Of a DNA stretch of 64,000 bases, positions 17,288 through 24,427 are shown piece by piece. Source of the DNA: Cellulomonas sp. NS3 (GTDB lineage Bacteria > Actinomycetota > Actinomycetes > Actinomycetales > Cellulomonadaceae); the NCBI RefSeq assembly GCF_024757985.1, contig NZ_CP103289.1:744001-808000 (forward strand). Direction: 5' to 3'. The notes beneath the pieces are model-generated. The model had not been told where the DNA came from and ran no database searches. It saw nothing but the letters and a program-made list of their open reading frames with translations. Each line of letters begins with the position of its first letter. Within the stretch, counting starts at the first letter, position 1. A program made the position numbers and the translations under genes.

Positions 17288-17587
17288 GTGGCGACGATGC
17301 TGCAGGACGCGCACTGGGTCGCTGGGGCCGCGTGCGGCGTCGGCAAGGTGTCCCCGGACGCGCTGTTCGTCGAGGGAGCCGCCCAGCGGGAGGCGAGATC
17401 GGTGTGCACCGGGTGCCCGGTGCGGCTGGAGTGCCTCGCGGACGCGCTCGACAACCGGATGGACTTCGGGGTCTGGGGAGGCATGACGGAGCGCGAGCGC
17501 CGGGCTCTGCTGCGCCGACGGCCCGAGGTCCGGTCGTGGCGGGCGGAGCTCGTCGGGACGGGGGAGCCGGTCGGGGCCTCCCGCTAG
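17288..17587 (+). CDS. WhiB-family iron-sulfur regulator (WhiB4/WblA type by position)
   Basis: A 99-residue WhiB protein with the four cluster Cys: AACGVG, then VCTGCPVRLEC (CxxC and Cx5C). The turn GVWGGMTERERR and the basic tail LLRRR follow. WhiB proteins bind a [4Fe-4S] cluster and sigma factor to control redox, division or development genes. The GTG start at 17288 lies 7 nt after GAGAGG; ATG at 17297 is an alternative. Location beside the class A PBP, followed by DUF4177, RidA and crp, matches the mycobacterial whiB4 and streptomycete wblA loci, which is the basis for the subtype. Confidence 0.92.
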   Translation: MATMLQDAHWVAGAACGVGKVSPDALFVEGAAQREARSVCTGCPVRLECLADALDNRMDFGVWGGMTERERRALLRRRPEVRSWRAELVGTGEPVGASR

Positions 17588-17597
17588 GGTGTGGCCC

Positions 17598-17756
17598 ATG
17601 GCCACCACGTGGGAGTACGCGACCGTCCCCCTGATCATCCACGCCACCAAGGCGATCCTCGACCAGTGGGGCGCTGACGGCTGGGAGCTCGTCCAGGTGA
17701 TCCAGGGGCCCGATGCGGGCCTCGTGGCGTACCTCAAGCGACCCAAGGGCGCGTGA
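17598..17756 (+). CDS. DUF4177 family small protein
   Basis: A 52-residue protein with the DUF4177 pattern: TWEYATVPLIIHATKAILDQWGADGWELVQV and YLKRPKGA. Function is unknown. TAGGGT at 17585-17590 is 7 nt before the ATG and no Shine-Dalgarno is seen, so a leaderless transcript is likely. Its stop overlaps the start of the RidA gene (TGATG), so the two are coupled. Confidence 0.88.
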   Translation: MATTWEYATVPLIIHATKAILDQWGADGWELVQVIQGPDAGLVAYLKRPKGA

Positions 17757-18223
17757 TGGGGGCGTCCGAGCGGCTCGCCGAGCTCGGCCTCGAGCTCCCG
17801 CCCGTCGCGGCGCCCGTCGCGTCGTACACGCCGGCGGTCCGGACCGGGCAGTACGTCTACACCTCGGGCCAGCTGCCGTTCGTCGACGGCGCGCTGCCTC
17901 GGACCGGCAAGGTCGGTACCGGCGAGGGCCTCGTCGACCCGGCCGACGCCGCGGAGCTCGCACGCACGGCCGCGCTCAACGCCCTCGCCGCGGTCGCGTC
18001 CGTCGCCGGCGGCCTCGACAACGTCGTCCGGATCGTCAAGGTCGTGGGCTTCGTCGCGAGCGACCCGACGTTCACCGGGCAGCCCGCGGTGATCAACGGC
18101 GCGAGCGACCTGCTCCGGGACGTCCTCGGGGACGCGGGCGTGCACGCGCGCTCGGCGGTCGGCGTCGCGGTCCTGCCGCTGGACTCGCCCGTCGAGGTCG
18201 AGGTCGTCGCCGAGATCGCCTGA
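17756..18223 (+). CDS. RidA/YjgF family protein (enamine/imine deaminase-like)
   Basis: A 155-residue member of the RidA superfamily with GQYVYTSGQLPFVDG, VASVAGGLDNVVRIVKVVGFVAS and VLPLDSPVEVEVVAEI. It belongs to the longer LpsP-type branch found beside crp in actinobacteria. Canonical RidA hydrolyses reactive enamines; the Arg that binds the carboxylate near the C-terminus (usually VEI after xxR) is not obvious here, so activity is uncertain. Translationally coupled to the DUF4177 gene. Confidence 0.88.
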   Translation: MGASERLAELGLELPPVAAPVASYTPAVRTGQYVYTSGQLPFVDGALPRTGKVGTGEGLVDPADAAELARTAALNALAAVASVAGGLDNVVRIVKVVGFVASDPTFTGQPAVINGASDLLRDVLGDAGVHARSAVGVAVLPLDSPVEVEVVAEIA

Positions 18224-18292
18224 CGGCACCGCCTGACGGCGCCGCTCGACCGGCAGTGCCCGACCGGCACCGCCTGACCCGCGCACCCGAAA

Positions 18293-18334
18293 CGACGAGG
18301 GCCCCGACCGCACGTGCGGTCGGGGCCCTCGTCG
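18293..18334. terminator. Perfect 42-nt palindrome, bidirectional terminator
   Basis: The 21-nt arm beginning CGACGAGGGCCCC is followed directly by its exact reverse complement. It lies between the convergent RidA and crp genes. Confidence 0.85.
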
Positions 18335-18359
18335 CCGCGTGCGTTGTGCGACGTGCGGC

Positions 18360-19037
18360 TCAGCGCGCGCGGCGCTCCAGGCGGTCGACGTCGAGGAGCA
18401 CGACCGCGCGGCCCTCGCGCCGCACCCAGCCGCGCGCGGCGAAGTCGGCCAGCGCCTTGTTCACCGTCTCGCGGGAGGCGCCCACGAGCTGGGCGAGCTC
18501 CTCCTGCGTCAGGTCGTGCGCGACGCGGATGCCCTCGTCGACGGTCTCGCCGAAGCGGGTCGCGAGGTCCAGCAGCGCCTTGGCGACGCGGCCGGGCACG
18601 TCGGAGAACACGAGGTCCGCGAGCGCCTCGTTGGTGCGCCGGAGCCGGTGCGCGAGCGCCTTGAGCAGGTGCATCGCGACGGTCGGGTTGGCCTCGAGCC
18701 ACGCGATGAGCGCCGAGTGCGCGAGCTCCAGCAGGCGCGCGTCGGCGACGACGGTCGCGGTCGCGGTGCGCGGGCCCGGGTCGAACAGCGAGAGCTCGCC
18801 GAACATCTCGCCCGGCCCCTGCACCGAGAGCAGGTTCTCGCGGCCGTCGCTCGAGCGCCGGCCGAGCTTGATCTTCCCGGACGTGATCACGAAGAGCCGG
18901 TCACCGCGCTCGCCCTCGTGGAAGAGCACGTCACCCCGGCTGACCTCGATCGGGGACATCGACGCGATCAGTGCACGGGCCGCCTCGGGGTCCATGTTCA
19001 CGAACAACGGGGCCGACAGTACGACGTCGTCCTCCAC
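18360..19037 (-). CDS. crp: Crp/Fnr-family transcription regulator
   Basis: A 225-residue regulator. Residues about 20-120 are the cyclic-nucleotide-binding barrel with GEMFGELSLFDPGPRTATATV, which contains the G-E-L-x-L and R-T-A residues that hold cAMP. Residues about 165-205 are the winged helix with LTQEELAQLVGASRETVNKALADF. It is close to mycobacterial Crp (Rv3676) and occupies the same position between RidA and nth. The GTG start follows GGAGGTCCAGC, a good ribosome-binding site. Confidence 0.95.
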   Translation of the reverse strand: MEDDVVLSAPLFVNMDPEAARALIASMSPIEVSRGDVLFHEGERGDRLFVITSGKIKLGRRSSDGRENLLSVQGPGEMFGELSLFDPGPRTATATVVADARLLELAHSALIAWLEANPTVAMHLLKALAHRLRRTNEALADLVFSDVPGRVAKALLDLATRFGETVDEGIRVAHDLTQEELAQLVGASRETVNKALADFAARGWVRREGRAVVLLDVDRLERRAR

Positions 19038-19091
19038 GCTGGACCTCCACCCGCTCCGCCGGACACTGCTGCCAGGGGACAGTCTGCCGCA

Positions 19092-19511
19092 TCAGCCCCG
19101 GTCAGGGCGGACGAGGGTCCGGGCGGGCGGCGCGGCGGGCTCCTCGGCGAGGTGCTCGACGAAGCGGTCGGTCGCCGCGGCGAACGCCACGTCGACCTCC
19201 GCCTGGTAGCGCGCGAGCCGGCCGTCGAGGTCGCGCAGCGCCTCGAGCTGGTGCACCTCGGCCATCGGGAGACCGGCTCGCAGCGAGCGGAGCAGCTCCA
19301 CGTGCCGCGGCACGTCGTGGTCGGCGCCGGCCGGGAGGAGGGTCTCGCCGTCGACGCCGAGCGGCTCGGGGACCGTGATGACCGCGATCGCGACGTCGAG
19401 GCGGGCCCGGACGAGCCGGCGCCAGTGCGCGACGCGCCGACGCTCGGCGTTGAGGGCCGCACGGTGGTCGCTCAGCCGGTCGGCCGTGGACGTCTCCACC
19501 ACCAGCGACAT
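19092..19511 (-). CDS. Hypothetical helical protein, possibly RsiG-like
   Basis: A 139-residue soluble protein between crp and nth. Residues 20-45 form a charged helix (ERRRVAHWRRLVRARLDV) that can be aligned with the c-di-GMP-binding helix of the RsiG anti-sigma family, whose motif is E-x3-S-x2-R-x3-Q-x3-D. The Arg and final Asp positions match, while the Ser and Gln positions are Ala and Arg and the Glu is displaced by one. A second acidic helical half follows and a Pro/Ala tail ends the protein. If related, it probably no longer binds c-di-GMP in the same way. The assignment is tentative; otherwise it is a conserved hypothetical. Confidence 0.55.
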   Translation of the reverse strand: MSLVVETSTADRLSDHRAALNAERRRVAHWRRLVRARLDVAIAVITVPEPLGVDGETLLPAGADHDVPRHVELLRSLRAGLPMAEVHQLEALRDLDGRLARYQAEVDVAFAAATDRFVEHLAEEPAAPPARTLVRPDRG

Positions 19512-19671
19512 CCGTCCGCTCCCGTCTCCGCGCCGCCGCCGGTCGGCGGTTCACCCGGTAGTTCGACGCGGGAGGGGGCGGACTTGAGGTCCCGGGGCGT
19601 CCGGGCAGGTCACGATCACCCGGCGGGCCCAACGAGGACCACGCGGACGCCCCGCCCCGTAGGCTGCCCGT

Positions 19672-20376
19672 GTGACGACGCGCCGGTGGAACACCGAGAC
19701 CCACCTGGCGCGCGTGCGCCGGGCCCGGCGCATCAACCGGGTGCTCGCCCTGCGCTACCCCGACGCGCACTGCGAGCTCGACTTCACGACGCCGCTCGAG
19801 CTGCTCGTCGCGACCGTGCTCTCCGCGCAGACCACCGACGTGCGGGTCAACCAGGTCACCCCCGAGCTGTTCTCGCGCTACCCCGACGCCGCGGCGTACG
19901 CGTCGGCGAACCGCGAGGACCTCCAGGACGTGCTGCGCCCCACCGGGTTCTTCCGCGCCAAGGCGGACGCGGTCATCGGCATCGGGCAGGCGCTGGTCGA
20001 GCGGTTCGGCGGCGAGGTGCCGGCGCGGCTCGACGACCTGGTGACGCTCCCGGGCGTCGGCCGCAAGACGGCGAACGTCGTGCTCGGCAACGCGTTCGGC
20101 GTCCCCGGCATCACGGTCGACACGCACGTCGGCCGGCTCGCGCGACGGCTCGGCTGGACGGAGTCGGAGGACCCCGTCAAGGTCGAGCAGGAGCTCGGCG
20201 AGCTCGTCGAGAAGCGCGAGTGGACCATGGCGTCGCACCGGCTGATCTTCCACGGGCGGCGCACGTGCTTCGCCCGGAACCCGGCGTGCGGGGCGTGCCC
20301 GGTCGCGCTCGACTGCCCGTCGTACGGGGTGGGCGAGACGGACCCGGAGCGCGCCGAGGCGATGCTCAAGGGCTGA
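19672..20376 (+). CDS. nth: Endonuclease III (DNA glycosylase/AP lyase)
   Basis: Removes oxidised pyrimidines and cuts abasic sites in base-excision repair. The helix-hairpin-helix [14 protein letters not shown] carries Lys132, and Asp150 is in [11 protein letters not shown]; these are the catalytic pair. The [4Fe-4S] loop is [17 protein letters not shown]. At 234 residues it has the usual length. The GTG start is 6 nt after TAGGCT (19660-19665), so the mRNA is probably leaderless. The gene follows crp in the same conserved block as in mycobacteria. Confidence 0.96.
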   Translation: MTTRRWNTETHLARVRRARRINRVLALRYPDAHCELDFTTPLELLVATVLSAQTTDVRVNQVTPELFSRYPDAAAYASANREDLQDVLRPTGFFRAKADAVIGIGQALVERFGGEVPARLDDLVTLPGVGRKTANVVLGNAFGVPGITVDTHVGRLARRLGWTESEDPVKVEQELGELVEKREWTMASHRLIFHGRRTCFARNPACGACPVALDCPSYGVGETDPERAEAMLKG

Positions 20377-20407
20377 CCCGGCTGACCCGGCTGACCCGGC
20401 TGACCCG
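20372..20407. repeat. Four 9-bp tandem repeats over the nth stop codon
   Basis: The unit GCTGACCCG is repeated four times, beginning inside the last codons of nth; the first copy contains the TGA stop. Because the unit is three codons long, copy-number change would not alter the protein. Confidence 0.8.
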
Positions 20408-20430
20408 GGCTGACCGCGGCTCCCGCGGCG

Positions 20431-21360
20431 TCAGACCGGCGCGACCTCGCGGAGCCAGCGCAGCAGCAGCTCGTTGACCCGCTCGGGCGCCTCCTCGGCG
20501 AGGAAGTGCCCGGTCCCGGGGATGAGCTCGAACCGGTACCCGGCGCCGAGCCCGCGGGCGACCCGGCCCGTCGCCGCGGCGTAGGGCGCGGAGCGGCAGC
20601 CGTCCGCACCGCCGTGGAGCTGCAGCACCGGGACGGCCTCGGCCGCCCGCAGCGCGGCGAGGTGGCGCTGGCCGTCCATGCGGGGCCCCGAGCGCACGAG
20701 CCAGCGCACCTGCTCCATCGCCGAGTGCGCCGCGAACGGGACCGACGCCGCGCGCCGGTACGTCGTCGCGACCTCGGGCGTGAGCCACGCGGTGCCACCC
20801 GACCACTCCCGCAGGAGGCGGACCACGAGGTCCGTGCGGGTCAGCGCGCGCTCGGGCAGGAGCGGGAGCTGGAAGAACGCGAGGTGCCGGGCCGCGCGCA
20901 GCCGGAGCGCCGCGCCGCGCTGCGAGCGGGCCTGCAGGGGATGCGGGGCGGAGAGCGCCGCGACCGCGAGCGTCACGTCGGGCTGGTAGGCGGGCATGGC
21001 CCACGCGACCTCGCCGCCCGTGCCGCTGCCGACGACGACCGCGCGGTGCGAGCCGAGCGAGCGCACGAGCCCGGCGACGTCCCGGACGAGGGTCGGCACG
21101 TCGTAGCCGATCGGGGGCTTGTCGGAGCCGCCCGACCCGCGCAGGTCCATCGCGGCGACCCGGTACCCGGCCTCCGCGAGCGCGGGGACCTGGTGGCGCC
21201 ACGCCCACCAGAACTGCGGGAACCCGTGCAGGAGGACCACGAGCGGGGCGTCGTTGTCGTCCGGCCCGGCGAGGGCGACGTGGAAGCGGGCGCCGTTCGC
21301 GGCGACGTGCTGGTGCCGCCAGGGTCCGTCGATGAGCAGGGTGGAGGAGTCGACGGTCAC
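20431..21360 (-). CDS. Alpha/beta hydrolase, EphE-like, nucleophile missing
   Basis: A 309-residue alpha/beta-hydrolase close to the epoxide-hydrolase-like EphE of mycobacteria, which lies in the same conserved block. Oxyanion motif HGFPQFWWAWRHQ is intact, and the late Asp (LHGGADG) and His (GTGHFLAEE) are present. The nucleophile elbow, normally G-H-D-x-G-G, reads GSGTGG (residues 111-116), so the catalytic Asp is Gly113. Ser112 is one position off. Either the enzyme is inactive, uses another nucleophile, or has a binding role. The GTG start is 7 nt after TAGGTT (minus strand, 21368-21373), consistent with a leaderless mRNA. Confidence 0.88.
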   Translation of the reverse strand: MTVDSSTLLIDGPWRHQHVAANGARFHVALAGPDDNDAPLVVLLHGFPQFWWAWRHQVPALAEAGYRVAAMDLRGSGGSDKPPIGYDVPTLVRDVAGLVRSLGSHRAVVVGSGTGGEVAWAMPAYQPDVTLAVAALSAPHPLQARSQRGAALRLRAARHLAFFQLPLLPERALTRTDLVVRLLREWSGGTAWLTPEVATTYRRAASVPFAAHSAMEQVRWLVRSGPRMDGQRHLAALRAAEAVPVLQLHGGADGCRSAPYAAATGRVARGLGAGYRFELIPGTGHFLAEEAPERVNELLLRWLREVAPV

Positions 21361-21420
21361 CCCGGGGAACCTACCGCCTGGCGGGGTCCGCGGGGTGCGC
21401 CGTCATCCGTCCGGGGTGCA

Positions 21421-21489
21421 CCCGGGCAGCACGCGAGGAGCACGCGAGGAGCACGCGAGGAGCACGCGAGGAGCACGGTGCTGCCCGGG
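21421..21489. repeat. 11-bp tandem repeats enclosed by a 12-bp inverted repeat
   Basis: CCCGGGCAGCAC (21421-21432) and GTGCTGCCCGGG (21478-21489) are perfect complements. Between them the unit GCACGCGAGGA is repeated about four and a half times. The structure lies just past the glnR stop and before the hydrolase, so the outer stem could terminate glnR mRNA. Confidence 0.8.
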
Positions 21490-21506
21490 CGGGCGGGCGG
21501 GCGCCG

Positions 21507-22253
21507 TCAGGCGTCCGAGGGGAGCCCGGCGTCCTCGAGCGGCTCGGCGTCGGCCTCGAGCGAGGCGGCCGTCCGGCGGTCCTTGGGCGGGTCGAACCGG
21601 TAGCCGACGTTCCGCACCGTGCCGATGAGCTGCTCGTGCTCGGGCCCGAGCTTGGCGCGCAGCCGCCGGACGTGGACGTCGACGGTCCGGGTGCCCCCGT
21701 AGTAGTCGTACCCCCAGACCTCCTGCAGCAGCTGCGCGCGCGTGAAGACGCGGCCCGGGTGCTGCACGAGGTATTTGAGGAGCTCGAACTCCTTGTAGGT
21801 GAGGTCGAGCGGGCGCCCGCGCAGCCGTGCGGTGTACCCGCCGGCGTCGATCGTCAGCTCGCCCGAGGAGATCTCCTGCGGCGCGTCGTCGTACCCCGCG
21901 GTCGCCGCGCGCTCCATGACGAGCCGGAAGCGGGCCTCGACCTCGGCCGGGCCGGCGTGCTCGAGGACGATGTCGTCCGCGCCCCACTCGGCGGTGACGA
22001 CCGTGAGGCCGCCCTCGGTGAGGACGAGCACGAGCGGGACGGTCAGCCCGGTGGCGCGCAGCAGCCGGCACGTCGTGCGGGCGTTGACGAGGTCGCGGCG
22101 TGCGTCGAGCACGAGGATGTCGGCGTCGGGCGCGTCGACGAGCGCCGACGGCTCGACCGGGAGGACCCGCACCCGGTGCGACAGCAGGCCGAGTGCCGGG
22201 AGCACCTGTGCCGAGCCCCCGGAGGACGGTGTGAGGAGCAGCAGATCTGCCAC
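21507..22253 (-). CDS. glnR: GlnR, global nitrogen regulator (orphan OmpR-type)
   Basis: A 248-residue response-regulator-like protein. The receiver-like domain ([55 protein letters not shown]) lacks the phosphorylation pocket of normal receivers, as in Streptomyces GlnR. The winged helix is highly typical: [44 protein letters not shown] and [11 protein letters not shown]. GlnR activates glutamine synthetase, ammonium transport and nitrate assimilation under nitrogen limitation. GTG at 22253 is preceded by AGGAGG at 7 nt; a longer reading to 22343 lacks such a site. No partner kinase is present nearby, as expected. Confidence 0.94.
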   Translation of the reverse strand: MADLLLLTPSSGGSAQVLPALGLLSHRVRVLPVEPSALVDAPDADILVLDARRDLVNARTTCRLLRATGLTVPLVLVLTEGGLTVVTAEWGADDIVLEHAGPAEVEARFRLVMERAATAGYDDAPQEISSGELTIDAGGYTARLRGRPLDLTYKEFELLKYLVQHPGRVFTRAQLLQEVWGYDYYGGTRTVDVHVRRLRAKLGPEHEQLIGTVRNVGYRFDPPKDRRTAASLEADAEPLEDAGLPSDA

Positions 22254-22453
22254 CGGCGGACCTCCTAGCCTGGGAGTGGCCTTCACGGTACAGGCTCGGC
22301 GCGGTCCTCGACGCGGCTGTCCGGGTGGGCCGGTCTGCGACAATCGTCGCCGTGCCCCGCTCCTCGACCCCGTCCGTGCCCGTGACCCGTCCCCTCGTGG
22401 CGCCCTCCGCGGCGTGCGCGGCGGCGGTCCCCGGACGGGTCGGGTAGGTCCCG

Positions 22454-23218
22454 GTGCAGGTCTCCACCCGTGCGGTCAGCACGGCCGTGCTCGCGGCGCT
22501 CGTCGCCGTCGCCGGCTACGTGAGCGACCCGACCGTCCTCGACGTCCCGTACGCGGAGTACGCGCTGCCCGGTGTCGTGGCGCTCCTCACGGTCACGTTC
22601 GCGATCGGCTGGCCGGTCCTCGCCCAGCTCCCGGGCCGAGTGGGGTCCTCGATCGTCATCGCGCTCGTCGGCGTCGGGTCCGTGGCCGTCGTCCAGCGGA
22701 CCGTCGACGAGCCGTACCTGCGCGGCCTGCCGATCGTGTTCGCGTTCTCGGTGCTGCTGGCGTTCGTCAACGAGCTCGCGCGGCGCGGCGGGCGCGAGCG
22801 GCTCGTCGAGTCGGTCACCGGCACGGTCGCCGGGACGCTCATCGCGGTCACCGCCGCGGGCTGGGTCGCGACGCAGCACACGCCGGGCGGGGCCAGCCTG
22901 CTCGTGGCCGGGGCGCTCGCGCTCGCGGCCGGCTCCGCGGCGTCCGCCCTGCCGTTCCACGGCTGGGCCGGCGCCGGCGTGACGACCGGTGCCGCCGCGG
23001 CGGCGGGTGCCCTCGGCGGGCTCGTGCTGCCCTCGATCGACCCGCTGGCCGGTGCGCTGCTGGGCGTCGGGGTCGGGGTGCTCGTGAGCTCGCTCCAGGA
23101 GCTGTTCGACCGGCTGCCCGCGCTCTCGCGCCGGCCCGCGGCGATCGCGGCCCTCGTGGTGCCCGTGCCCGTCACGGGGATCCTCGTGTACGTCGTCGGG
23201 CGCGTGCTCGTCGGCTGA
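22454..23218 (+). CDS. Integral membrane protein of unknown function
   Basis: A 254-residue protein with about seven to eight hydrophobic segments (for example [65 protein letters not shown]). It is divergent from glnR with a 200-bp gap. No transporter signature is recognised. Charged loops lie after segments 2 and 4 ([15 protein letters not shown]). Confidence 0.75.
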   Translation: MQVSTRAVSTAVLAALVAVAGYVSDPTVLDVPYAEYALPGVVALLTVTFAIGWPVLAQLPGRVGSSIVIALVGVGSVAVVQRTVDEPYLRGLPIVFAFSVLLAFVNELARRGGRERLVESVTGTVAGTLIAVTAAGWVATQHTPGGASLLVAGALALAAGSAASALPFHGWAGAGVTTGAAAAAGALGGLVLPSIDPLAGALLGVGVGVLVSSLQELFDRLPALSRRPAAIAALVVPVPVTGILVYVVGRVLVG

Positions 23219-23238
23219 GCCGGCCGGCGCGCGACCCG

Positions 23239-23610
23239 TCAGTAGACGAGCGCCTGCGCGCCCTCGGCGAGCGACTCCTCGACGAACACCGCCGCACCCG
23301 CGATCCGCACGCCGGGCAGCACGTCGTCGGGCCCGATGCCGCGGCGCGCCGCGCACTGCGTGCAGACCGTGACCCGGCCGCCCTCGAGCACCGTCTCGAT
23401 CAGGTCCGGCGCGGCGGCCGCGTGCTCGAGCACGAGGTCGGCCGCGCGGCCCGGGACGCCGAACCACGCCGACTCGCCGGTCAGCCACAGGCTCACGTCC
23501 ACGCCCGCCGCGACGCCGGCGGCGGCCACGGTCAGGGCCTGGTTCGCGGCCTCGGGCCGGTCGGTGCCGGATGTCGACTTGATCACGAGCGAGCGCCTGG
23601 GGGTCGTCAC
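23239..23610 (-). CDS. DsrE/DsrF-like protein
   Basis: A 123-residue DsrE-fold protein: LVIKSTSGTDRPEAANQALTVAAAGVAAG, then VCTQCAARRGI with two Cys spaced CxxC and a C-terminal FVEESLAEGAQALVY. DsrE-like proteins bind or transfer sulfur or serve as oligomeric thiol proteins. TACGCT lies 6 nt before the GTG start. It is convergent with the membrane protein and divergent from a 35-aa membrane peptide. Confidence 0.85.
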   Translation of the reverse strand: MTTPRRSLVIKSTSGTDRPEAANQALTVAAAGVAAGVDVSLWLTGESAWFGVPGRAADLVLEHAAAAPDLIETVLEGGRVTVCTQCAARRGIGPDDVLPGVRIAGAAVFVEESLAEGAQALVY

Positions 23611-23648
23611 GGGAAGAGCGTAGGGGTGGGGGTCGTTAGGATCGGGGG

Positions 23649-23756
23649 ATGCACACGCTCGAAGCAGTGTTCATCGGTCTCCTGGTCGCTTCCGCGCTGA
23701 CCATCGGCTGGTTCTCGGTGTACGTGGTGTACCGGCTGTTCAAGGGCCAGCGCTGA
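23649..23756 (+). CDS. 35-aa single-span membrane peptide
   Basis: The peptide reads MHTLEAVFIGLLVASALT and continues with IGWFSVYVVYRLFKGQR: one TM helix with a short basic cytoplasmic end. TAGGAT is 6 nt before the ATG; a G-run may help initiation. It lies between DsrE and the nitrobindin-like gene, in a block conserved around glnR in actinobacteria to my knowledge. Function is unknown. Confidence 0.7.
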   Translation: MHTLEAVFIGLLVASALTIGWFSVYVVYRLFKGQR

Positions 23757-23821
23757 CCACCGGGTCCTGAGGCCGGGCTGCTGCGGGCGCGTCCCGCACG
23801 GTCCGACAGAGGAAGGCAGCC

Positions 23822-24427
23822 ATGGCATTCACCCTGCCCGAGGGACTCGCTCCCGAGGTGTACCCGCTCGCGTGGCTCGTCGGGCGCTGGTCCGGCGAGG
23901 GCGTCGTCGGGTACCCCGGCATCGAGGAGGCTCCCTTCACGCAGGAGGTCGAGTTCACCCACGACGGCGGCCCGTACCTCGCGTACACGTCGACCATCCG
24001 CCTCGTGGAGGTGCCCGACGACGCGGCCGCGCTGGTCGCGGACGGCGTGGCGCCCGACGGTCCCGCGCACGACGACGTGCCGCCCGGTCCCGTCGACGGC
24101 CCGGGGCCCGTGTGGGCCACCGAGTCCGGCTACTGGCGCGTCCCGCCGGAGCGGACGGAGGAGCTGACCGACGAGCAGCACCCCGTCGAGGTGCTCCTCT
24201 CCGACCCGTCCGGCCACGTCGCGCTCTACGTCGGCGCGGTCGGCAAGGGGCGCATCGACCTCGTGAGCGACCTCATCGCGCGCACCGCGACCGGTGCCGA
24301 GGTCAGCGCGGGCAAGCGGCTCTACGGGCTCGTCGAGGGCGACCTCATGTGGGCCCACGACATCGCGGCGTTCGGTCACCCGATGCAGTCGTACGCGTCC
24401 GCCCGCCTCGTCCGCGACGAGTCCTGA
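23822..24427 (+). CDS. Nitrobindin-like heme-binding beta-barrel (FABP-type, DUF1794)
   Basis: A 201-residue beta-barrel protein. PLAWLVGRWSGEGVVGYP is the GxWxGEG motif of nitrobindins; TQEVEFTHDGGPYLAYTSTIR, ESGYWRVPPE and AGKRLYGLVEGDLMWAHDIAAFGHPMQSYASARL complete the barrel, with His in the last segment as probable proximal heme ligand. Members bind ferric heme and can isomerise peroxynitrite. AGAGGAAGG precedes the ATG. The stop overlaps the start of ygfZ, so the pair is coupled. Confidence 0.9.
   Translation: MAFTLPEGLAPEVYPLAWLVGRWSGEGVVGYPGIEEAPFTQEVEFTHDGGPYLAYTSTIRLVEVPDDAAALVADGVAPDGPAHDDVPPGPVDGPGPVWATESGYWRVPPERTEELTDEQHPVEVLLSDPSGHVALYVGAVGKGRIDLVSDLIARTATGAEVSAGKRLYGLVEGDLMWAHDIAAFGHPMQSYASARLVRDES

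Noticed and set aside
16984-17484. Longer N-terminus for the PBP
   Set aside because: It would overlap the whiB gene on the other strand and bypass the TACCCT element 7 nt before the chosen ATG.
20372-21489. Short tandem repeats considered as a CRISPR array
   Set aside because: Units of 9 and 11 bp are directly abutting without spacers, and no cas gene is present.
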